Assembly: GCA_025456165.1 (NCBI GenBank)
Contig: JALOLI010000190.1
Span: 1-5,454 of the forward strand
Direction: 5' to 3'
DNA: 5,454 nt
DNA from: Acidimicrobiia bacterium
GTDB lineage: Bacteria; Actinomycetota; Acidimicrobiia; UBA5794; UBA11373
Shown: positions 1-5,454 of the stretch, in pieces
How the letters are laid out: each line of letters starts with the position of its first letter
Numbering within the stretch: position 1 is the stretch's first letter
Notes under the pieces: model-generated
What the model was told of the DNA's origin: nothing
What the model saw: the letters and a program-made list of their open reading frames with translations, nothing else
Database searches by the model: none
Program-made: the position numbers and the translations under genes

Positions 1-1686
1 CACCGCTACGACACGCGCATCTTCGCCCAGATCAACCACAACGGGGGACAGGGGTCGGGCATGTACAACCGGCTGGCCACCTGGGCGCCCTCGGCCGTCC
101 CCGACCCGCTCTTCCGTGAAGTGCCCTACGCCCTGGAGCCTGCCGACATCGCCGCCGTCGTCGAGGGGTACGCCGCCACCGCCCGCAACTGCGCCGAGGG
201 GGGCTTCGACGGCATCGAGCTCCAGTGCTCCCACTCCTCGATAGTGCGCCAGTTCCTGTCGCCGAGCACCAACCGGCGCACGGACGCCTACGGGGGCAGC
301 GTCGAGAACCGGGCACGCTTGCTGCGCGAGATCGTGGTCGCGGTGCGCCGCGCCGCCGGCCCCGGGCTTGCTCTGGGGGTGCGCCTCTGCGGGGACGAAC
401 TGCTGCGCCACGGCATAACCCTGGAAGAGACGGTGGCCGTGGCCCGCCTTCTCGAGGCGGATGGGGGAGTCGATTACGTCAACACCTCGATCGGGGTGGC
501 GACGGCCACCTTGCACATGATCGAGGGCTCGATGCACGTGCCGCCCGGCTACACGCTGTTCATCCCGGCGGCGCTCCGCCAGCACATCGGGCTGCCGGTG
601 ATCGGTGTGGGGCGGATCAAGGACCCGGTGCAGGCCGACCGGGCCCTGCGCGACGGGCACTGCGACCTGGTGGGGGTGGTGCGCGGCCAGATCGCCGACC
701 CCGACTTCGCCGCCAAGTCGCGCGCCGGGCTGACCGAGGAGATCCGTCTCTGCTTGTCCTGCAACCAGGAGTGCGTCGGGCGGATGGGCCTGAACCGCTG
801 GCTGGGCTGCATCGAGAACCCGCGGGCCGGCCGGGAGAGCCTGGTACCGCCGCCGCGCCCGGGGGCCCGCTCCCGGCGAGTGCTGGTGATCGGCGCCGGC
901 CCGGCCGGCCTGCAGGCGGCGATCAGCGCCTCCGAGCACGGGCACCGGGTCACCGTGGTGGAGCGGCAGGGCCAGCCCGGGGGCAACCTGCGTCTGGCCG
1001 CCTCCGTCCCCAACCGGGCCGAGATCGGCGACCTGGTGCGCAACCAGTTGATCGAGTGCCGGCGCCTCGGGGTCGAGATCCGCTGCGGGGTGGCGGCCGA
1101 TGCCGCTCTCGTGCTCCGCGAGAAGCCCGAGGTGGTGGTCGTGGCCACAGGCAGCACGCCGGGCCGCCCCTACTGGGTGCCGGCCGAGGCCCCGGCCGGG
1201 GGGCCGCGGGTGGCCGATGTCACGGAGGTGCTGAGCGGCGCCGCGTCACCCGCCGGGTCGGTGGTGGTCGTCGACGAGATCGGCTTCCACCACGCCACCA
1301 GCGTCGCCGAGCTGCTGGCCGACCGGGGGTGCCGGGTCGAGGTGATCACCTCGGGGATGGTCGTGGGCCAGGACCTCGGCATCACCCTGGACATGGAAGG
1401 ATGGCTGATGCGGGCGCACTCCAAAGGAATCGCCCTGGCCACCGACCTGGTGGTGACCGGGCTGGCCGAGGGGACCCTGCAGCTGCTGCACCACCCCACC
1501 GGGCGCCCCGAGGCCCGCCGTCCCGATTGGGTGGTGCTGGCCGTGCCGGCCCGGCCCGCCGATTCCCTCTACCGCGAGCTGGCGAGCAGTGGGGCTTTCG
1601 AGGTGCACCGCGTGGGTGACTGCGTCGCCCCGCGCCGGGCTCACGCCGCCGTCGTCGACGGCGATCGGATCGGGGGCCGCCTGTGA
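1..1686 (+). CDS. FadH/OYE-family FMN-[4Fe-4S]-FAD oxidoreductase, 5'-truncated by window edge
   Basis: The frame is open from base 1, and codons before the first ATG (61) already encode OYE barrel sequence (IFAQINHNGGQ), so the true start lies upstream; about 561 residues are visible. Order of parts: FMN-binding TIM barrel (FLSPSTNRRTDAYGGS near 244-300, VIGVGRI near 600), then four cluster cysteines at codons 751, 760, 772 and 808 (C-x2-C-x3-C-x11-C), then an FAD/NAD(P) domain with GAGPAG at 892-909, an NAD-type subdomain near 1260-1380 and the closing VGDCVAPRRAHAAVVDG segment. This is the layout of 2,4-dienoyl-CoA reductase (FadH) and trimethylamine dehydrogenase, normally about 640-730 residues, so roughly 80-100 are missing. 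The residues aligned with E. coli FadH Tyr166 and His252 appear to be Ser (codon 238) and Ala (codon 499), so dienoyl-CoA reduction is doubtful. The gene ends in a 4-base GTGA overlap with the etfA start, which points to electron exchange with the downstream ETF. The substrate is unknown; a mycofactocin-associated FadH/OYE enzyme is my preferred reading. Confidence 0.92.
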   Translation, partial: HRYDTRIFAQINHNGGQGSGMYNRLATWAPSAVPDPLFREVPYALEPADIAAVVEGYAATARNCAEGGFDGIELQCSHSSIVRQFLSPSTNRRTDAYGGSVENRARLLREIVVAVRRAAGPGLALGVRLCGDELLRHGITLEETVAVARLLEADGGVDYVNTSIGVATATLHMIEGSMHVPPGYTLFIPAALRQHIGLPVIGVGRIKDPVQADRALRDGHCDLVGVVRGQIADPDFAAKSRAGLTEEIRLCLSCNQECVGRMGLNRWLGCIENPRAGRESLVPPPRPGARSRRVLVIGAGPAGLQAAISASEHGHRVTVVERQGQPGGNLRLAASVPNRAEIGDLVRNQLIECRRLGVEIRCGVAADAALVLREKPEVVVVATGSTPGRPYWVPAEAPAGGPRVADVTEVLSGAASPAGSVVVVDEIGFHHATSVAELLADRGCRVEVITSGMVVGQDLGITLDMEGWLMRAHSKGIALATDLVVTGLAEGTLQLLHHPTGRPEARRPDWVVLAVPARPADSLYRELASSGAFEVHRVGDCVAPRRAHAAVVDGDRIGGRL

Positions 1687-1761
1687 TCGCCCTGGTGCCG
1701 GTGCGCGACGGCCTTCCCGCCCTCGGGGCGGGCGAGGCCGTGGCCGAGGCCGGGGGCCGAG
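1683..1761 (+). pseudogene. etfA: Out-of-frame N-terminal fragment of the ETF alpha gene
   Basis: A GTG at 1683 overlaps the stop of the preceding gene as GTGA, the usual coupled start in this operon. It opens a frame reading MIALVPVRDGLPALGAGEAV followed by AEAGGR. This matches the first beta strand and helix expected at the start of an ETF alpha chain. After about codon 1758 the frame turns into low-complexity Gly/Arg/Ala sequence, while clear ETF alpha sequence resumes in the +1 frame at about 1759 (EVGEYRPGAWAEAL). The stretch that should follow, a second beta strand and helix of roughly 25-30 residues (my estimate), is absent. This looks like an internal deletion whose length is not a multiple of three, or an assembly error. 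The junction contains two copies of GGCCGAGG (1742-1749 and 1755-1762). Confidence 0.7.
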
Positions 1762-2520
1762 GTGGGGGAGTACCGGCCGGGTGCCTGGGCCGAGGCCTTG
1801 GCCGGGCTGCTTGCCGGCGAGGCGTTGATCCTCCTGCCCGCCTCTCCCGATGGGCGCGACCTGGCGCCGCGCCTGGCGGTCCGCCTCCACCGGCCGCTGG
1901 CGGCGGGGGTGCTGCGCCTGGGAGAAGCTTCCTACGTGGTCCCCCTGGCCGGGCATCGGGCGCAGGCCGAGGTCTCCTTCGACGGCGCGCTGGTGGCCAC
2001 CATCGAACCGGGGGCCCGGGCCTTCCCCGCCGGCCCGCCGCGAGCAGCGACCGTGCACCGGGTGGGGGTGGCGCTGGGTCCAGCACCCGATGCCGAGGTG
2101 CTCGAGGTGCTGCCAGCCGACCCGGAGACCATCGACCTGGCCGAGGCGGATCGCATCATCGCCGGCGGCATCGGCCTGGGCCTCGAGGAGCACTTCCGCT
2201 GCCTGTCCCGCGTCGCCCGGCTTCTGCGGGCTTCGGTGGGCGCCACGCGGCCCGCGGTGGATGCCGGATGGACGGGCTTCCCCCGCCAGATCGGCACCAC
2301 GGGGGCCCTGGTCGACCCGACGCTGTACCTCGCGGTGGGTATCTCCGGAGCGGTGCAGCACACGTCGGGGCTGGGCAACCCCACCCACATCGTCTCGGTC
2401 AACACCGATGCGTCCTGCCCCATGATGCAGCTGGCCGATCTGGCGATCGTGGCCGATGGGCCGGATACCCTGGCGGAGCTGGAGCGGCTGCTCGGCGAGG
2501 AGGCGGCCGGTGAAGCGTGA
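1762..2520 (+). CDS. etfA: Electron transfer flavoprotein alpha subunit (EtfA/FixB), N-terminally disrupted
   Basis: The open frame from GTG 1762 gives 252 residues; ETF alpha chains usually have about 300-330. The first part (LLPASPDGRDLAPRL, then VATIEPGAR) is the remainder of domain I. The C-terminal FAD domain is complete: GATRPAVDAGW at 2239-2271 carries the conserved Arg (codon 2248) near the flavin, GTTG at 2293-2304 keeps the Thr of the usual GQTG but has Thr for Gln, and GISGAVQH ends at 2361 with the conserved His. The closing DASCPMMQLADLAIVAD matches the usual end of the fold. EtfA carries the FAD that shuttles electrons from dehydrogenases to ETF:quinone oxidoreductase. GTG 1762 is probably not the native start: it lies inside domain I and lacks a convincing ribosome site, and a better start exists at 1683 in another frame. 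Without the missing segment, folding and pairing with EtfB are doubtful. The 3' end overlaps fixC by 11 bases. Confidence 0.85.
   Translation: MGEYRPGAWAEALAGLLAGEALILLPASPDGRDLAPRLAVRLHRPLAAGVLRLGEASYVVPLAGHRAQAEVSFDGALVATIEPGARAFPAGPPRAATVHRVGVALGPAPDAEVLEVLPADPETIDLAEADRIIAGGIGLGLEEHFRCLSRVARLLRASVGATRPAVDAGWTGFPRQIGTTGALVDPTLYLAVGISGAVQHTSGLGNPTHIVSVNTDASCPMMQLADLAIVADGPDTLAELERLLGEEAAGEA
2497..2503 (+). promoter_or_regulatory. Ribosome binding site fixing the fixC GTG start
   Basis: GAGGAGG lies 6 bases before GTG 2510. This strong site inside the end of etfA selects GTG 2510 over the more upstream in-frame ATG at 2456. The residues encoded between 2456 and 2510 are Arg/Ser/Trp-rich and precede the typical FixC N-terminus (VKREFDIIVVGAG). 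Confidence 0.75.
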
Positions 2521-3811
2521 GTTCGACATCATCGTGGTCGGCGCCGGCCCGGCGGGGGCAGCGGCGGCCCTGGTCGCCGCCCGGGCAGGGTGCTCCGTCT
2601 GCCTCCTGGAGCGGGGGCCCTTCCCCGGGGCGAAGAACATGTACGGGGGGGTGGTGTACCCGCGGGTGCTCGACGCGCTCCTGCCCAAGTGGTGGGAGGA
2701 GGCCCCGGTGGAGCGCTGGGTCACCCGCCGCTCCACGGTCATGCTCACCCCGGCGCAGTCGGTGGCCCTCGACTTCCGCACCACCTCCTGGGGCTCCCCA
2801 CCCCACAACGGCGCCACGGCCCTGCGGCCCGAGTTCGATCGCTGGCTGGCCTCCAAGGCCGTCGAGGCCGGGGCCACCCTGGTCACCGCTACTACCGCCA
2901 CCGGCCTCATCCGCGAGCGCGGGCGTGTCGCCGGGGTGCACACCGATCGCGAGGAGGGCGACCTGCGGGCCTCTCTGGTGATCGCTTGCGACGGGGTGAA
3001 CTCGTTCCTCGCCCGTGAGGCCGGCCTCTACCCGGGGTTCGCCGCCGCCCACCTCACCCTCGGTGCCAAAGAGGTGCTGGGCTTTCCCCGCCGGGTCATC
3101 GAGGAGCGATTCGGGTTGCGCGACCGCCAGGGGGCCGACATCGAGGTGGTGGGGTGCACCCGGGGCCTGCCCGGGGGTGGCTTCATCTACACCAACCTCG
3201 ACAGCGTGGCCATCGGGGTGGTCGTTTCCCTCGTGGAGCACGGCCGCCGCGGCCACCGCCCGGAGGACCTGATCGCCGACTTCAAGGCGCATCCGGCTAT
3301 CGCTCCGCTGGTCGAGGGGGGCACGCTGCTGGAGTACTCGGCTCACTTGATCCCGGAGGGCGGGTACAAGCACATGCCCGAACTGGCGGCCGACGGGCTG
3401 CTGGTGGCGGGGGACGCCGCCGGCATGTGCCTGGCCGCCGGGTTGTGGCTGGAGGGGGTCAACTTCGCCATCGGCGCCGGGATCGCCGCCGGGGAGACGG
3501 CGGCCGAGGCGCTGGCCCGGGGGGACACCTCGCGGTCCGGCCTGGCCGGGTACCGGCGGAGGCTCGAGGCGGGATTCGTCCTGGCCGATCACAAGCGGTT
3601 CCGCGGCGCTCCCGACCTGGTGCTCTCGGAGCGGGTGCAGGTGCGCTACCCGGCTCTGGCCTGCGGCCTGTTCGAGGAGATGTTCACCGTCACCAACCCT
3701 GCGCCCAAGCAAGGGATGCTGCGGCTCCTGCGACGGCAACTGAAGCAGCAGGGGATCCGGTGGCGTGAGGTGGCCAGGGATGGATTCCGGATATGGAGGA
3801 CGTTCGGCTGA
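2510..3811 (+). CDS. fixC: FixC/ETF:quinone oxidoreductase-like FAD protein
   Basis: The protein has 433 residues from GTG 2510, the usual FixC length (about 430). The dinucleotide-binding motif GAGPAG is at residues 11-16, followed by the ribose-binding Glu34 in LLERGPFPGAKNMYGG, a typical FixC signature. The second FAD motif, GDAAG, is at residues 301-305 and is followed by the LWLEGVNFAIGAGIAAGETA segment. No membrane-spanning stretch stands out; the family attaches to the membrane face peripherally. Known role: FixC with FixX corresponds to ETF:ubiquinone oxidoreductase, taking electrons from ETF and passing them to quinone. The partners are encoded here on both sides (etfA, fixX, etfB). 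The start overlaps the etfA end by 11 bases and the stop shares one base with the preferred fixX ATG (TGATG at 3809-3813), implying translational coupling. No frame damage is visible. A geranylgeranyl-reductase-like flavoprotein is an alternative by fold only; the context makes FixC far more likely. Confidence 0.93.
   Translation: MKREFDIIVVGAGPAGAAAALVAARAGCSVCLLERGPFPGAKNMYGGVVYPRVLDALLPKWWEEAPVERWVTRRSTVMLTPAQSVALDFRTTSWGSPPHNGATALRPEFDRWLASKAVEAGATLVTATTATGLIRERGRVAGVHTDREEGDLRASLVIACDGVNSFLAREAGLYPGFAAAHLTLGAKEVLGFPRRVIEERFGLRDRQGADIEVVGCTRGLPGGGFIYTNLDSVAIGVVVSLVEHGRRGHRPEDLIADFKAHPAIAPLVEGGTLLEYSAHLIPEGGYKHMPELAADGLLVAGDAAGMCLAAGLWLEGVNFAIGAGIAAGETAAEALARGDTSRSGLAGYRRRLEAGFVLADHKRFRGAPDLVLSERVQVRYPALACGLFEEMFTVTNPAPKQGMLRLLRRQLKQQGIRWREVARDGFRIWRTFG
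3795..3800 (+). promoter_or_regulatory. Ribosome binding site favouring the fixX ATG at 3811
   Basis: GGAGGA ends 10 bases before ATG 3811. The competing in-frame ATG at 3793 would overlap this site and has only a weak, distant AGGGA upstream. This favours the 3811 start, though the margin is small. Confidence 0.5.
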
Positions 3812-4107
3812 TGGAGCAGCGGTACCCGGAGTTCGGGTTCGAGGAGCGCATGGCCACGGTGGAGTTCCGGGTCTCCCCCCGGGCTCACATCGTGGTGAAC
3901 CGAGATTCCTGCCGCGGCTGCTCCACGAAGGCCTGCGTGACCGCTTGCCCGGCCGGCCTGTTCGTGACCACTGCCGACGGCGGGGTCGTCTTCAACTACG
4001 AGCAGTGCTTCGAGTGCGGCACCTGCTACCTGGTGTGCGACATCGAAGGCGCCATCTCCTGGTCCTACCCCGACGGCGGCTGCGGCGTGGTGTACGCCCG
4101 AGGATGA
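3811..4107 (+). CDS. fixX: FixX-like ferredoxin partner with two [4Fe-4S] motifs
   Basis: From ATG 3811 the protein has 98 residues, the normal FixX size; an in-frame ATG at 3793 would add six. The N-terminal pattern FEERMATVEF followed by HIVV is typical of FixX and argues against the later ATG at 3850. Two cluster motifs are complete: C-x2-C-x4-C-x3-C-P (Cys codons 3910, 3919, 3934, 3946) and C-x2-C-x2-C-x3-C (4006, 4015, 4024, 4036), the second inside the family hallmark NYEQCFECGTC. E. coli FixX lacks the first motif almost entirely, so this protein is of the two-cluster type described for Fix/EtfABCX complexes. The tail SYPDGGCGVVYARG matches the family ending (usually GGFGV), with a ninth Cys (codon 4081) in place of Phe. 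Role: it forms the iron-sulfur part of the quinone oxidoreductase with FixC. It touches fixC by one base and overlaps the next gene as ATGA. Confidence 0.92.
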   Translation: MEQRYPEFGFEERMATVEFRVSPRAHIVVNRDSCRGCSTKACVTACPAGLFVTTADGGVVFNYEQCFECGTCYLVCDIEGAISWSYPDGGCGVVYARG

Positions 4108-4928
4108 CGATGGAGTTCTTCGTCGCGCTGAAATGGTCGACCCTGCGGGTGGAGACCGACCCCCTCACCGGGGCGGCCCGGGTGCTGCCCGGGCGCTACG
4201 GGCCGGACCCGGCGAGTCTGGCCGCCCTCGAGTGGGCCCGGCAGCTGGCCGCTCCCGTCGGCGCCCGAATCACCGTGGGCACCGTCGGACCGGCGGAGGC
4301 GGAAGCCGGGCTGCGCCACGCTCTGGGGCTCGGGGCCTCCCGGGCCATCCGGCTCCACGCCGCCGACGGCGCGACCCCCATGGCCGTCGCCGCGGCCCTG
4401 GCCGGGCCGGCGGCCGCGGCCGATCTGGTGCTGACCGGGGCCTGGAGCATCGACGGCGGTTCGGCGGCGGTGGCGCCGACCCTGGCCGCCCTGCTGGGCC
4501 GCTCCCAGGCTTGCGGGCTGCTCGCCCTGGCATGGGATGGCGACGCCCTGGTGGGGGAGCGGCGCCTCCCGGCGGGGCGCCGGGAACGGCTGCGGCTCCG
4601 CCTGCCGGCGGTGGTCTCCCTGGAGGCAGGCACCATCGCCTTGAGGCGGGAGCCGCTGCCTGCCTTGCTCGCCGCGCAGGAGTGGGGACTCGAGGTGATC
4701 CACCCGGCCGTGCCGCCGGCCGGGGCCCGGGAGGGAGTGGAGCAACCCTACCGGCCGCGCCCCCGCACCATCCCGGCTCGTCCCGACGGCGACGATCCCA
4801 GGGAGCGCATCGCCGCTCTCACGGGCGCCCTGGAGGCCGCTCCGGCCGCCCAGCAGCTGTACCTCGAACCGCCCGCCGCGGCGGCGGCGATCGTCGAGGC
4901 CCTGCGGCGCTGGGGCTACCTGGGCTGA
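4104..4928 (+). CDS. etfB: Divergent electron transfer flavoprotein beta subunit (EtfB/FixA)
   Basis: The protein has 274 residues from ATG 4104, which overlaps the fixX stop as ATGA; ATG 4110 (272 residues) is an alternative with a better-spaced GAGG 6 bases upstream. Family features in order: N-terminal strand FFVALKW; the helix GPDPASLAALEWARQLA, aligning with the usual NP-x-D-x-x-A-L-E-E-A; the strand VGTVGPAEAEAGLRHALGLG; the nucleotide-region motif SIDGGS (Asp codon 4452) followed by VAPTLAALLG; and LPAVVSL before the partner-recognition loop. The loop keeps the Leu that anchors partner dehydrogenases in human ETF beta (LPALL, 4656-4670), but the Lys-rich tail that normally follows is replaced by AAQEWG. 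A Pro/Arg-rich linker (PYRPRPRTIPARP) and an ending in ALRRWGYLG follow. EtfB pairs with EtfA and holds AMP, or a bifurcating FAD in Fix-type complexes; which applies cannot be told by eye. Its position after fixX, away from etfA, is unusual. Confidence 0.88.
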   Translation: MTMEFFVALKWSTLRVETDPLTGAARVLPGRYGPDPASLAALEWARQLAAPVGARITVGTVGPAEAEAGLRHALGLGASRAIRLHAADGATPMAVAAALAGPAAAADLVLTGAWSIDGGSAAVAPTLAALLGRSQACGLLALAWDGDALVGERRLPAGRRERLRLRLPAVVSLEAGTIALRREPLPALLAAQEWGLEVIHPAVPPAGAREGVEQPYRPRPRTIPARPDGDDPRERIAALTGALEAAPAAQQLYLEPPAAAAAIVEALRRWGYLG

Positions 4929-4935
4929 TCCCGGC

Positions 4936-4954
4936 GCCGGGCCTCAGGCCCGGC
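4936..4954. terminator. Candidate bidirectional terminator hairpin between convergent genes
   Basis: GCCGGGCC and GGCCCGGC form a perfect 8-bp stem around the triloop TCA, which is the reverse complement of the TGA stop of the minus-strand gene. It lies 8 bases after the etfB stop at the only convergent junction in the window. Neither side carries a T-tract, so it is not a textbook intrinsic terminator; U-tract-poor hairpins are common in very GC-rich bacteria. An overlapping 12-bp palindrome (4930-4941) could compete with it. Confidence 0.4.
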
Positions 4955-5454
4955 AGTCGACCAGGACCTTCATGAGGCCGCGACCCTCTTCCAGCCGCTC
5001 GAAGGCCTGCTGGGCGGCGCTGAGGGGGTGCACCTCCGAGATGAAGCGGCGCAGGGGCACCGCCCCGGCGTCGGCCAGGCGGATGGCTTCCTCGAAGTCG
5101 GCCGGCTGGTAGGTGCGGGCCCCCAGGATCGTGAGCTCGCGCCAGAACACGCGGAAGACGTCGACCGGCGCGGGCTGGGCCTGGATGCCCACCACGACCC
5201 CCCGGCCCCTGGTGGCCAGGACGTCGGTCATCAGGCGGGTGCCGGCATGGGTCGCCGACACCTCGAACGCCAGGTCGGCGCCGTCGCCACCCGTCCAGGC
5301 GTCGACCCGGCCCTTGAGGTCTTCGCCGGTGGGGTCGGCCGCCTCGGTGCCCAGCTCGGCGGCGAAGCGGCGGCGGCCGGCGTCGGGCTCCACCAGGAGC
5401 ACCTCTCCGCCGCCGGCCCGGGCCACCAGGGCGATGAGCTGACCGACCGGCCCG
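4944..5454 (-). CDS. Zinc-type medium-chain alcohol dehydrogenase, C-terminal part, truncated by window edge
   Basis: The frame is open to the right edge, and codons before the first in-window GTG (5424-5426) still read family sequence (GPVGQLIAL), so the gene starts outside the window; about 169 residues are visible. These cover the second part of the Rossmann domain. GPVG, the end of the GxGPVG coenzyme motif, is at the very edge, followed by EVLLVEPDAGRRRFAAELG. The acidic Glu after the second strand (VEPD) is the usual sign of NAD(H) rather than NADP(H) preference. Next come GGDGADLAFEVSATHAG, a strand with GRGVVVGI, ELTILGARTYQPADF, and the typical ending PLSAAQQAFERLEEG then MKVLVD. Best family match: threonine/sorbitol/butanediol dehydrogenase-like MDR proteins (normally about 340 residues). 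The zinc-binding N-terminal domain is outside the window, so zinc content and substrate cannot be judged. It is transcribed towards the ETF operon with 15 bases between stop codons. A functional link to that operon is possible but not shown. Confidence 0.9.
   Translation of the reverse strand, partial: GPVGQLIALVARAGGGEVLLVEPDAGRRRFAAELGTEAADPTGEDLKGRVDAWTGGDGADLAFEVSATHAGTRLMTDVLATRGRGVVVGIQAQPAPVDVFRVFWRELTILGARTYQPADFEEAIRLADAGAVPLRRFISEVHPLSAAQQAFERLEEGRGLMKVLVDCRA

Noticed and set aside
1762..1764. GTG 1762 as the native start of EtfA
   Set aside because: It begins within domain I, leaves a 75-base gap in an operon where all other genes overlap or touch, and ignores the good ETF alpha N-terminus coded from GTG 1683.
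1683..1775. Programmed +1 ribosomal frameshifting to join the two etfA frames
   Set aside because: No recognisable slippery stop or stimulatory arrangement is seen, and joining the frames would still leave domain I short of the segment that appears missing. Deletion or assembly error explains both facts.
1740..1796. Three copies of GGCCGAGG as a regulatory repeat or operator
   Set aside because: They sit inside coding sequence made of Ala/Glu/Gly codons, where GCCGAGG is common in GC-rich genomes. The spacing (13 and 33 bases) is irregular. They are kept only as possible slippage sites.
1246..2943. A 565-codon open frame on the minus strand across the ends of three plus-strand genes
   Set aside because: Its translation is Arg/Gly/Pro/His-rich with no recognisable motif, and it lies opposite clearly conserved flavoprotein sequence. 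Long antisense frames are expected at this GC content.
2399..3739. A 446-codon minus-strand open frame opposite fixC
   Set aside because: It is low-complexity in composition and exactly shadows the conserved fixC frame, so it is a codon-bias artefact.
3765..4103. Upstream extension of EtfB to ATG 3765
   Set aside because: The added ~113 residues run through fixX in another frame, are Gly/Arg/His-rich and have no ETF similarity. The family N-terminus begins at 4104-4115.
1..5454. RNA genes, CRISPR arrays, insertion sequences or phage features
   Set aside because: I saw no tRNA-like cloverleaf, regular repeat-spacer pattern, transposase motif or terminal inverted repeats. Almost every base is in a recognisable redox gene.

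Overview
The window is very GC-rich (by eye above 70%). It has a strong G/C bias at third codon positions, GTG as well as ATG starts, and almost no non-coding DNA. This fits an actinobacterium or a similarly GC-rich environmental bacterium, but nothing here fixes the taxon.

Layout. One tightly packed plus-strand operon fills about 1-4928. It holds: (1) the C-terminal ~560 residues of a FadH/OYE-family FMN-[4Fe-4S]-FAD oxidoreductase, cut by the left edge (1-1686); (2) an electron transfer flavoprotein alpha subunit (EtfA/FixB) whose FAD-binding body is intact (1762-2520), but whose N-terminus (1683-1760) lies in a different frame, apparently after an internal deletion; (3) a FixC/ETF:quinone oxidoreductase-like flavoprotein (2510-3811); (4) a FixX-like ferredoxin partner with two complete [4Fe-4S] motifs (3811-4107); (5) a divergent ETF beta subunit (EtfB/FixA, 4104-4928). 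Neighbouring genes overlap by 1 to 11 bases, so translation is probably coupled. A convergent minus-strand gene (4944 to the right edge) encodes the nucleotide-binding half of a zinc-type medium-chain alcohol dehydrogenase. A perfect 8-bp-stem hairpin lies between the two convergent units.

How it may work. The set reads as one electron-transfer chain: FadH/OYE-like flavoprotein, then ETF alpha/beta, then FixC/FixX, then membrane quinone. Trimethylamine dehydrogenase, which has the same FMN + [4Fe-4S] + nucleotide-domain layout, is known to pass electrons to an ETF. The OYE-like protein lacks the Tyr and His used by E. coli FadH, so it is probably not an ordinary dienoyl-CoA reductase. From memory of the families, its sequence resembles the FadH/OYE oxidoreductases linked to the mycofactocin redox cofactor. 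That link is inference, because no mycofactocin maturation gene lies in the window. The gene order (fixB-fixC-fixX-fixA behind an OYE gene) differs from the classical fixABCX order.

The main anomaly is the broken etfA reading frame, which is either an assembly or sequencing error or a real lesion.
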